Assembly (NCBI GenBank): GCA_902786365.1
Contig: CADACD010000006.1
Location: 26,823-90,822 of the forward strand
Source: an uncultured Lachnospiraceae bacterium
GTDB lineage: Bacteria > Bacillota > Clostridia > Lachnospirales > Lachnospiraceae
Direction: 5' to 3'
Length of the DNA: 64,000 nt
Shown here: positions 17,352-25,762 of the stretch, piece by piece
How positions within the stretch are numbered: the stretch's first letter is position 1
Layout of the letters: each line of letters begins with the position of its first letter
Program-made: the position numbers and the translations under genes
Notes under the pieces: model-generated
What the model was told of the DNA's origin: nothing
Databases searched by the model: none
What the model saw: only the letters and a program-made list of their open reading frames with translations

Positions 17352-19106
17352 ATGAAGACAGAATACTCGGAAAAATATGATTTTTGGTGTGAGAGCGAAA
17401 TTTTTGATGAAGAGACAAGAAGTGAATTGAGAGCAATCACAGATGAAAAGGAGATTGAGGATAGATTTTATAAGGATTTATCTTTTGGAACAGGTGGTCT
17501 TAGAGGTGTTATAGGTGCAGGAACAAATCGTATGAATATTTATACAGTCACCAAGGCAACACAGGGACTTGCCAATTATATATTAAAGAATAACGGAGCA
17601 GATAAGGGAGTTGCCATAGCATATGATTCAAGACATATGTCAATTGAGTTTTCAGAGGCAGCAGCATTATGTCTTAATGCAAATGGAATCAAGACATATC
17701 GTTTTGAAAGTTTAAGACCTACTCCGGAATTGTCATTTGCACTTAGGGAATTAGGATGTAGTGCGGGTATTGTTGTTACGGCAAGTCATAATCCGCCTGA
17801 ATACAACGGATATAAGGTTTATGGTGAAGATGGTTCACAGATTACAGATAATGCAGCGAATGAGATTATAGCTGAGATTAATAGTATCACCGATCTCTGT
17901 GTGATTAAAAAAATAAGCAGAGAGGAAGCAGAAGAAAAAGGCCTTTATCATGTTATCGGAAAAGAAATAGACGACAGATATATGGAAGAATTGAAAAAAT
18001 TAGTGTTAAGCCCTGATTCTATCAAAAAGATGGCATCAGAGTTTACCATTGTCTATACTCCGTTTAATGGAACAGGTAACATTCCAGTGAGAAGAGTATT
18101 AAAAGAACTTGGATTTACAAAGGTATATGTAGTACCTGAACAGGAGATGCCGGATGGTGACTTCCCAACTCTTGAGTATCCTAATCCAGAGGACCCGAAG
18201 GCGTTTACGCTTGCCCTGAAGCTTGCAAAGGAAGTTGATGCGGATATCATACTGGCAACAGATCCGGACGCAGACAGACTTGGTGTCTACGCTAAAGATA
18301 GTAAGTCAGGAGAATATGTTTCATTTACAGGAAACATGTCAGGACTTTTAATTGCTGAGTATGAATTGGCACGTAAGGAAGAACTTGGACTTCTTCCGGA
18401 AAACAGAAAAGATGGAGCATTAGTGAAAACTATTGTTTCGTCTTCAATGGCAAATGCAATAGCGCAGGCTTATGGCATTACATTGATAGAAGTGCTTACC
18501 GGATTTAAGTATATTGGAGAACAGATTAAGTTCTTTGAGGAAAGAAAGGCGAAAGGTGAGCCATGTGCATATGAATTCTTATTTGGTTATGAAGAGAGCT
18601 ATGGATGTCTCGTAGGTACACATTCAAGAGATAAAGATGCATGCGTTGCCGTGATGGCATTATGTGAGGCGGCTGCATATTACAAAGAAAAAGGTCTGAC
18701 ACTCTGGGATCAGATGCTAAGAATTTATGAAAAGTATGGTTATTATAAAGAAGATCTTGTTACCATGACGATGAAAGGCGCTGATGGTGCAGCAAAGATT
18801 CAGAGTATCATTGCTGATATGAGAAACAAACCTATTAAGAATATCGGGAAATTTAAGGTAGTGGCACAGAGAGATTATAAAGAGAATAAGAGAATCGACT
18901 ATGTAACAGGAGAGGAAAAAGATACAGGACTTCCAACTTCAAATGTTATTTATTTTGAACTTGAGGATGAGGGATGGTGTTGTGTAAGACCTTCAGGAAC
19001 AGAACCTAAGATTAAATTTTATGTAGGTGTTAAGGGAGATTCTATGGAAGATTCTAAGCAGAAGATGGAAGAATTAAAGAACTCACTACTTAAGATTGTT
19101 GAATAA
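17352..19106 (+). CDS. pgcA: Phosphoglucomutase / phospho-sugar mutase PgcA
   Basis: Interconverts glucose-6-phosphate and glucose-1-phosphate, feeding UDP-glucose and dTDP-glucose synthesis. The 584-residue alpha-D-phosphohexomutase shows LSFGTGGLRGVIGAG at the N-terminus, the phosphoserine loop TASHNPPEYNGYK, the metal loop ATDPDADRLG, the sugar-binding FGYEESYG and the C-terminal RPSGTEPK. AGAGG at 17341-17345 lies 6 nt before the ATG. It stands alone with its own promoter inside the polysaccharide locus, whose RmlA and Ugd both depend on glucose-1-phosphate. A mannose-phosphate activity is possible in this family. Confidence 0.95.
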   Translation: MKTEYSEKYDFWCESEIFDEETRSELRAITDEKEIEDRFYKDLSFGTGGLRGVIGAGTNRMNIYTVTKATQGLANYILKNNGADKGVAIAYDSRHMSIEFSEAAALCLNANGIKTYRFESLRPTPELSFALRELGCSAGIVVTASHNPPEYNGYKVYGEDGSQITDNAANEIIAEINSITDLCVIKKISREEAEEKGLYHVIGKEIDDRYMEELKKLVLSPDSIKKMASEFTIVYTPFNGTGNIPVRRVLKELGFTKVYVVPEQEMPDGDFPTLEYPNPEDPKAFTLALKLAKEVDADIILATDPDADRLGVYAKDSKSGEYVSFTGNMSGLLIAEYELARKEELGLLPENRKDGALVKTIVSSSMANAIAQAYGITLIEVLTGFKYIGEQIKFFEERKAKGEPCAYEFLFGYEESYGCLVGTHSRDKDACVAVMALCEAAAYYKEKGLTLWDQMLRIYEKYGYYKEDLVTMTMKGADGAAKIQSIIADMRNKPIKNIGKFKVVAQRDYKENKRIDYVTGEEKDTGLPTSNVIYFELEDEGWCCVRPSGTEPKIKFYVGVKGDSMEDSKQKMEELKNSLLKIVE

Positions 19107-19173
19107 TAATAATTATTTATAAGATGACATTCGAGTATGTCTGACAGGTTAAAATAAAATTTATAAAGAAAGC

Positions 19174-20484
19174 ATGGGTATAAGAATGAAGTATGATTTT
19201 GATTTAGAGCTTGTGAATAATAATTCATTATTACTGATATTGCAGCAGATAAAAAAAGGTTCTGTAGTTTTGGAATTTGGTCCGGCGAATGGAAGACTTA
19301 CAAAATATTTAAAGAATGAATTACACTGCGAAGTGTATCTGGCAGAACTGGATGAGGAGGCAGGCAGGGAAGCACTTCAATATGGTAAAGACTTGGTGGT
19401 TGGAGATGTTGAGAACTATGAATGGTTTGAAAAGTATCATGAAATCAGGTTTGATTATATTTTATTTGCAGATATATTGGAACATTTAAGAGAGCCGAAG
19501 GACGTTCTCGCCAAATCAAAATTATTATTAAAGCAGAATGGCAGTATCTTATTGTCTGTTCCGAATATGGCACACAATTCGGTACTTATCAATCTTATGA
19601 AAAATGAACTTACCTATACGAGTGTGGGTTTATTAGATAATACTCACATACATTTCTTTACCTATCACAGTCTCGAACAAATGATAAAGGACTGTGACCT
19701 CTATCCTTGTAAAAAAATGGGAACGTACTGTGAAGTGGGTAAAAATGAAATCATTAATTCTATCTATGATGTACCGGGAATCAGTCCTGAATATTGGTAC
19801 AGCAGGAAATATGGTGAAGTATATCAGTTTGTATACGAACTAAAAAAAGGCAAAGAGTATATAGATGAGGAAGTAAACATATTAAATCCATTTTATCATC
19901 ATTATTGGCTGCAGACATATATTGATGATGGAACAGGGATGAAGGAAGAAGTATCCTCAAAGTACAACTATGATATCAATGTAAAAAATCATAGATTTGA
20001 GTTATCATTAGACAGTGAGTGTGAAACCTTTAGGCTAGATCCTGTTAATACTTCATGTGTGATTAAAATCAACTGTATCAGTGTAAGACACGACGGAGTG
20101 GAAAGTGTGGTAGAAGAGTATACTTCAAACGCAGAACATGTATTTAATAATATATACTGTTTTCACACAGACGACCCGATGATTTTGATTAACACATCAG
20201 AAATGAGAAAATTCAATGAAGCAAAGATAATTATTGATTTTGATATTATTTCTTTTGATTCATTATGTGTCGATCATATGCAGGCAATTGTGGAAGAACT
20301 GATGCATACTTTTGATGCACAGCAAAGTAAGATGAATGATTTGAATAGTGAAATTGCTATTTTGAATAGCAAAGTTAATGAATTAAATAGACAGATACAG
20401 AATCTAAACAAAGAAAAAGAAGAATTGAGTGCCATCATTAATAACGGCAGTAAGAAGAATAGATTTGGCATGAAAAATTTATAG
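19174..20484 (+). CDS. SAM-dependent methyltransferase with C-terminal coiled coil
   Basis: A class I methyltransferase domain occupies the first 200 residues: VVLEFGPANGRLTKYL is the SAM-binding glycine loop, and FDYILFADILEHLREP is the acidic/post II region. A central beta-rich domain follows. The last 60 residues form a clear coiled coil (repeated NSxxxxLNxxVNELN pattern). It lies just before the Wzt/Wzm exporter. This recalls capping methyltransferases that end O-antigen chains and set their length through a coiled coil, as in WbdD, but there is no kinase domain here. A chain-terminating role is inference. The start may be 19174 or 19186; ribosome signals are weak. Confidence 0.85.
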   Translation: MGIRMKYDFDLELVNNNSLLLILQQIKKGSVVLEFGPANGRLTKYLKNELHCEVYLAELDEEAGREALQYGKDLVVGDVENYEWFEKYHEIRFDYILFADILEHLREPKDVLAKSKLLLKQNGSILLSVPNMAHNSVLINLMKNELTYTSVGLLDNTHIHFFTYHSLEQMIKDCDLYPCKKMGTYCEVGKNEIINSIYDVPGISPEYWYSRKYGEVYQFVYELKKGKEYIDEEVNILNPFYHHYWLQTYIDDGTGMKEEVSSKYNYDINVKNHRFELSLDSECETFRLDPVNTSCVIKINCISVRHDGVESVVEEYTSNAEHVFNNIYCFHTDDPMILINTSEMRKFNEAKIIIDFDIISFDSLCVDHMQAIVEELMHTFDAQQSKMNDLNSEIAILNSKVNELNRQIQNLNKEKEELSAIINNGSKKNRFGMKNL

Positions 20485-20536
20485 ATAAATAAAATAAAAA
20501 GTTAAAATAAATAGTAACACGGAAATGAGGAAAAAA

Positions 20537-21769
20537 ATGAGTAAAGTTGTAATTCATGCACAAGATCTGACAAAGGTATATAAAATTTATGCAAAACCTT
20601 CAGACAGATTCAAAGAAACTTTTAGTCATCATAAGGAAAAATATTATAAAGAGTTTTACGCTTTGGATGATGTATCCTTTGACATTGTTGAGGGAGAGAC
20701 AGTTGGTATCATCGGAAGAAATGGTTCAGGAAAATCTACATTGCTTAAGATACTCACAGGAGTGCTTGGTAATACTGCCGGAAACATTGATATAGATGGA
20801 AAGATTTCGGCATTACTTGAGCTGGGAGCGGGATTTAACCAGGAATTTACAGGTATTGAAAATATATTCTTAAATGGAACAATCATGAATATTCCACGTG
20901 AAGAAATGGAGAAAAGGCTTGATGATATTGTCGCTTTTGCTGATATAGGTGAACACATAAATCAGCCGGTTAAGACATATTCCAGCGGTATGTTTGTGAG
21001 ACTTGCATTTGCAGTTGCCATCAATGTAGATCCGGACATACTCATAGTTGACGAGGCACTTGCTGTAGGTGATACAAGGTTTCAGCTCAAATGTATGGAC
21101 AAGTTTATGGACTTTATGAAGGCCGGAAAGACGGTACTTTTTGTCAGTCATGATGTCAATTCGATTAAGCGTTTTTGCAAGAGAACGATATGGCTTAACA
21201 ACGGTAAATTGATTATGGATGGCAACACTGATGAGGTCACGGACAGATACATGGACTTCTTAAAAAGTGAACTGTCGATAGAGGATTATTTTGAGAAGAT
21301 AAAGAATAAAGATAATGTCGAGATTGAAGAGGAAGAAATTGTATCAGCACCGGTCAATCAGATTGCTGAAGTACTTGGTGTGGATATCCTTGATTCTGAC
21401 GGAAATATTATCGAGGAGATTGCAAATGGCCAGGATGTCAGTCTGAGAGTAAAGTACCAGGTGTATGATTTAGATGTAGAGAAACCGGTGGTAGGAGTGG
21501 CCATAAGAAGTATAGACAATAAATATATCTGCGGACTGAACACATTGCTGGATGGCTTTGATGTTCCGTGGAAATTGGGAGTAAATGAACTGAGACTTGA
21601 GTATGACCGATTTAATCTGACGGGCGGTAATTACTATTTTGATATTGCTATATTTGATAAAACAGCAACCGTTTCCATAGATTATAAATCAAAGATAAAG
21701 ACATTTTTTGTTAAAATGGACTACATTGCAGAGGGTATTGTAGTTTTAAATCACAGCTGGAAGGTATAG
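20537..21769 (+). CDS. Wzt-like ABC transporter ATPase with C-terminal carbohydrate-binding domain
   Basis: The nucleotide-binding domain shows GRNGSGKSTL (Walker A), YSSGMFVRLAFA (signature, variant of LSGGQ) and ILIVDEAL (Walker B), as in exporters of polysaccharides and teichoic acids. A C-terminal extension of about 150 residues (from EVLGVDILDSDGN onward) matches the Wzt C-terminal beta-sandwich that recognises the glycan or its cap. GAGG at 20527-20530 is 6 nt from the ATG at 20537; an ATG at 20525 is in frame but has a weaker signal. The permease gene begins 4 nt downstream. The presence of this domain fits a terminally modified chain and the methyltransferase upstream. Confidence 0.93.
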   Translation: MSKVVIHAQDLTKVYKIYAKPSDRFKETFSHHKEKYYKEFYALDDVSFDIVEGETVGIIGRNGSGKSTLLKILTGVLGNTAGNIDIDGKISALLELGAGFNQEFTGIENIFLNGTIMNIPREEMEKRLDDIVAFADIGEHINQPVKTYSSGMFVRLAFAVAINVDPDILIVDEALAVGDTRFQLKCMDKFMDFMKAGKTVLFVSHDVNSIKRFCKRTIWLNNGKLIMDGNTDEVTDRYMDFLKSELSIEDYFEKIKNKDNVEIEEEEIVSAPVNQIAEVLGVDILDSDGNIIEEIANGQDVSLRVKYQVYDLDVEKPVVGVAIRSIDNKYICGLNTLLDGFDVPWKLGVNELRLEYDRFNLTGGNYYFDIAIFDKTATVSIDYKSKIKTFFVKMDYIAEGIVVLNHSWKV

Positions 21770-21773
21770 AAAT

Positions 21774-23132
21774 ATGAGAACAATAAAGAAACTTATAGTG
21801 AGCATATTAGTGTTTGTTATCTGCTTTGGTGGATTTTATTTAATAAAACCGGGCAAAATGAATGATTATTCTTGGAGTACATTTATATCCTATGATAAAT
21901 CGGATGAAATGATTATATATTATAACAGTGATGAACAGACTACTCTGTACGGAGCACAGCAGGTTGGAGCCATATTTTTGGAGCAAGAGGCGAGAAGTAT
22001 AGATTTGTCAATGAGCGATCAGATAAAAATGTTTCAGATACATTTTGGATATAATGATAATGATATAGAATTAAAAGACTCTTATATACAGTATCTATTT
22101 TTCAAGGAAAAGATAAATTTGGCAGATTATGCGATACTTGAAAATGCAAGTGTATCAGAAAAATCAAAAGAAGCAATAAAGATAAAAAAAGAAGAAGGTC
22201 AGTCTTATATATTATATGATATGTCTGATGAGATTGCTTCGCTTAGTCATAAGGCAGACAGGTTCTTTTTGTATATATATCTTGCATTTTCAGTCATTGT
22301 TGCACTCATTGTTTACAGACTTGCCGGCAAGGTAAAATTAATGCTTGGCTGGTTAAGAGATATTTTGTCAAACAGAAGATTAATATTTGAACTGTCAAAG
22401 AGTGATTTCAAGATGAGATATGCAGGCTCTAATCTTGGTGTTGTCTGGGCATTTATCCAGCCTATTGTTACAGTGATGATATATGTTTTTGTGTTTCAAT
22501 ATGGGTTTAAATCAGTGCCTGTGGAAAATGTTCCTTATGTATTATGGCTCATTGCAGGAATTGTACCGTGGTTTTATTTAAGTGAGGCACTTATGAATTC
22601 AACCAATAGTCTTTTAGAGTATTCATATCTTGTAAAAAAGGTTGTATTCAAGATTAATATACTGCCTATGGTTAAAATTATGTCTGCCATCTATGTACAT
22701 TTATTTTTTATCATGATTACAATTTCACTTTACCTTATTAATGGTATACCATTAACAAGATATGTGGTTCAGATTATATATTATACGATATGTACAACAG
22801 TGTTTGTGCTTGGACTTGCCTATATTACATCATCAATTGTTCTCTTTTTCAGAGACTTAAGCCAAATAGTTAATATTATTTTACAGTTTGGTATGTGGCT
22901 TACTCCGATTATGTGGAGTGTGAATATGCTAGGACCAAAGTGGAAAATCATTATGAAATTGAATCCAATGTACTATATTACAGATGGTTACAGAGATGCA
23001 TTATATAATAAAGTATGGTTCTTTGAAAAGCTTGGTCAGACGATGTATTTCTGGGTATTATCTATCATGCTTTTGCTGGTAGGTACTACAATTTTTAAGA
23101 AACTTGAACGACATTTTGCAGATGTATTATAA
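21774..23132 (+). CDS. Wzm-like ABC-2 permease with an extra N-terminal domain
   Basis: The C-terminal 270 residues are a standard ABC-2 polysaccharide permease (SKSDFKMRYAGSNLGVVWAF, then FVFQYGFKS and the final LNPMYYITDGYRDALY) with about six helices. In front lies an unusual 190-residue extension: one helix (about residues 7-26), a hydrophilic stretch of about 130 residues rich in Asp, Glu and Tyr, and a second helix (about 162-182). The extension is likely outside the cell, between the two helices. Typical Wzm/TagG permeases are about 260 residues. The gene is coupled to the ATPase gene (4-nt gap), and the large glycosyltransferase frame opens directly after the stop. Confidence 0.92.
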   Translation: MRTIKKLIVSILVFVICFGGFYLIKPGKMNDYSWSTFISYDKSDEMIIYYNSDEQTTLYGAQQVGAIFLEQEARSIDLSMSDQIKMFQIHFGYNDNDIELKDSYIQYLFFKEKINLADYAILENASVSEKSKEAIKIKKEEGQSYILYDMSDEIASLSHKADRFFLYIYLAFSVIVALIVYRLAGKVKLMLGWLRDILSNRRLIFELSKSDFKMRYAGSNLGVVWAFIQPIVTVMIYVFVFQYGFKSVPVENVPYVLWLIAGIVPWFYLSEALMNSTNSLLEYSYLVKKVVFKINILPMVKIMSAIYVHLFFIMITISLYLINGIPLTRYVVQIIYYTICTTVFVLGLAYITSSIVLFFRDLSQIVNIILQFGMWLTPIMWSVNMLGPKWKIIMKLNPMYYITDGYRDALYNKVWFFEKLGQTMYFWVLSIMLLLVGTTIFKKLERHFADVL

Positions 23133-23171
23133 ATGAACAATAAACTTCAGAGCAACGATTGGAGGATTACA

Positions 23172-25658
23172 GTGAAAGTAAAATACAATATTGAATATAT
23201 TACCCAGACAGTCGAAGAAGAGCAGAGAGTAATTAAATTTAAAGGCTGGGCATTTTGTGATGGAAAAAAAATAGACAATTTTATAGTTAAGTTTAATGGA
23301 AAAGAATTTGATGCAAAATTAGAGAGAGTTAGCAGGAAGGATGTTGCTGATTTTCACAAATCAGTGACGGCAGATAAAGATACCGGCTTTCAATTAGATG
23401 TTTTAGTAGCAGGCACAGAAAATATCTCAAAGGTTAACATAGACCTTGAGTGTGCCGGCGAAATTGTGAAGACGATTGAGATAGACCAGAAGAAATTCGA
23501 TAAGATGCTTAATTTTGCAGGAATCGCATACTATATTGATAATGTAGTGACTAGAAATGAAGAGGATAAAATAGTTAGAAATATCACAGGCTGGGCGTAT
23601 CTTACAAGGTATGGTACTGAAGTTGAGTTGGAAGTTAAAAATCTTAAGGGAGAAAAAATTGAGACAAAGTTAAGAAGAATACACAGGGACGATTTGGGAG
23701 ATATACCTGAATTAGAAGGAAAAGCTGTGGATTGTGGTTTTCAGCTTGAATATGAGACAAATGATAAGTCTGAGATACTTGAACTTAAGAGTAATGACGG
23801 TCAACTTATTCAAATTAATATCGCAAAATATCTTTCAAGAAATAAGAGGGCATATAGAAAGCTTGTAATGAAACAGGTAGTATCTCATGCCAGTTTTGGA
23901 AATGGGGTTAAGGTTGTAAAATATATATTTAAAAATGGAACAAAAGGATTAAGGGATAAGATACTTTCTTCCTTTGCAGAAAACTATAATGATTGGTTCT
24001 TAAGACATAAGGCAACTGATGAGGAGCTAGAAGAACAGAAAAAATATAAGTTTGAATATTCTCCAAAGATCAGTATTATTGTTCCAACTTATAATACTCC
24101 AATAAAGTTGTTAAGAGAGATGGTTGATTCTGTCAGAAACCAGTCATATTCTAACTGGGAATTGTGTATAGCAGATGGAAGCCAGGGAAATGCAGAATTA
24201 GAGAGTGTATTAAATGAATATGTATCAAATGATAAACGAATCGTTGTGAAATATCTTGATGAAAATTATGGCATAGCTGGAAATACCAATGGTGCACTTG
24301 CACTTGCAACGGGAGAATATATTGGTCTTTTGGATCATGATGACCTTCTGGCAGAGAATGCTCTATTTGAAGTGGCAAAGGTATTGCAAGATAAGTCAGT
24401 AGATATTGTATATACTGATGAGGACAAGGTTACCGATGATTTATCAAGACATCTTGATCCTAATTTTAAGCCTGATTTTAGTATTGATTTATTCCGATCA
24501 CATAATTACATTACACATTTTTTTGTCTGTCGTAAAGAGATTATTGATAAAATAGGTGGTTTTAGAAGCGATTATGACGGTTCGCAGGATTATGACCTGA
24601 TGTTTCGATGTATTGAGAATTCCAAGGTGATAAAGCATATACCAATGATATTATATCATTGGAGAGTGTGTGTAGGTTCTGTTGCTGAGAACCCTGAGGC
24701 AAAAATGTATGCATATGAGGCTGGTAAGAAGGCGATAGAAGCACATCTTGAGAGAATGAATATTAAGGCTGAGGTAGAGCATACGGGGCTATGGGGAATG
24801 TATCGTGTTAAATATGAAGTGATCGGCAATCCAAAAGTTTCCATTATTATTCCTAATAAAGATCACATCAAAGATTTGGATGTCTGTATTCAGTCACTGT
24901 TCCATGTGAATGAATATAAAAATATTGAAATTATTATTGTGGAGAATAACAGTACAGAGAAAGAAACCTTTGAATACTATGATAAGATTACAAAGAAATA
25001 TGATAATATCAAGATAGTATATTGGAAGGGAATATTTAATTATTCAGCAATCAATAATTATGGAATTGAGCAGGCAGCAACAGGAGAATATATTCTTCTT
25101 CTCAATAATGATACAGAGATGATTTCCAAGGATGCAATTAAGGATATGCTTGGAATATGTATGAGAGAAGATGTGGGAATTGTTGGTGCGAAGTTGTTCT
25201 ATGATGATGATACGATACAGCATGCAGGTGTTGTCATCGGGTTCGGCGGGTATGCAGGTCATGTGTTTAATGGTTTGAAAAAAAATGACTATGGATATAT
25301 GGTAAGAGCGATGATAACCTGTAATTACAGTGCTGTTACAGCGGCATGTCTTATGACCTCAAGAAAAATATTTGATGAGGTTGGAGGTCTTGATGAAAGA
25401 TTTGTTGTGGCATGCAATGATGTAGATTTCTGTCTGAGAGTGCGTGAAAAGGGGTATCTTGTGGTGTATGATGCATTTGCTCACTGGTATCACTATGAAT
25501 CTAAATCAAGAGGCTATGAGGACACACCGGAGAAGAAACAACGGTTTGATGGTGAAGTGGAAAAATTCAGAGAAAGATGGGGTAAGCTGTTAGAAGAGGG
25601 TGATCCTTATTATAATAAGAATTTCCCTGTGACAATTGCACCATTTACACTTGATTAA
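23172..25658 (+). CDS. Two-module GT2 glycosyltransferase with duplicated N-terminal domain
   Basis: Two complete GT2 catalytic modules lie in tandem. The first has SIIVPTYNTPIKLLREM and LLDHDDLL. The second has SIIIPNKDHIKDLDVC and LLLNNDTEM, with NDVDFCLRVREKGY late in the module. Such bimodular enzymes build alternating linkages, often rhamnan. The first 230 residues hold two related beta-rich domains, both with GWA, a basic R..R.D segment and a D.GFQL ending, so they arose by duplication and may bind the glycan. The frame opens at an ATG at 23133 without a ribosome site, while GGAGG at 23161-23165 fits GTG at 23172 (MKVKYNIEYI), the preferred start (828 residues). Confidence 0.9.
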   Translation: MKVKYNIEYITQTVEEEQRVIKFKGWAFCDGKKIDNFIVKFNGKEFDAKLERVSRKDVADFHKSVTADKDTGFQLDVLVAGTENISKVNIDLECAGEIVKTIEIDQKKFDKMLNFAGIAYYIDNVVTRNEEDKIVRNITGWAYLTRYGTEVELEVKNLKGEKIETKLRRIHRDDLGDIPELEGKAVDCGFQLEYETNDKSEILELKSNDGQLIQINIAKYLSRNKRAYRKLVMKQVVSHASFGNGVKVVKYIFKNGTKGLRDKILSSFAENYNDWFLRHKATDEELEEQKKYKFEYSPKISIIVPTYNTPIKLLREMVDSVRNQSYSNWELCIADGSQGNAELESVLNEYVSNDKRIVVKYLDENYGIAGNTNGALALATGEYIGLLDHDDLLAENALFEVAKVLQDKSVDIVYTDEDKVTDDLSRHLDPNFKPDFSIDLFRSHNYITHFFVCRKEIIDKIGGFRSDYDGSQDYDLMFRCIENSKVIKHIPMILYHWRVCVGSVAENPEAKMYAYEAGKKAIEAHLERMNIKAEVEHTGLWGMYRVKYEVIGNPKVSIIIPNKDHIKDLDVCIQSLFHVNEYKNIEIIIVENNSTEKETFEYYDKITKKYDNIKIVYWKGIFNYSAINNYGIEQAATGEYILLLNNDTEMISKDAIKDMLGICMREDVGIVGAKLFYDDDTIQHAGVVIGFGGYAGHVFNGLKKNDYGYMVRAMITCNYSAVTAACLMTSRKIFDEVGGLDERFVVACNDVDFCLRVREKGYLVVYDAFAHWYHYESKSRGYEDTPEKKQRFDGEVEKFRERWGKLLEEGDPYYNKNFPVTIAPFTLD

Positions 25659-25762
25659 ACACCAAAATAAACTATAGCAAATATTGAAATGTTAATTGAT
25701 AAGCAGAAAGATAAATAAGAATATAGAAAGGTTTATGCTTTGGCATATATAATTGATATAAA

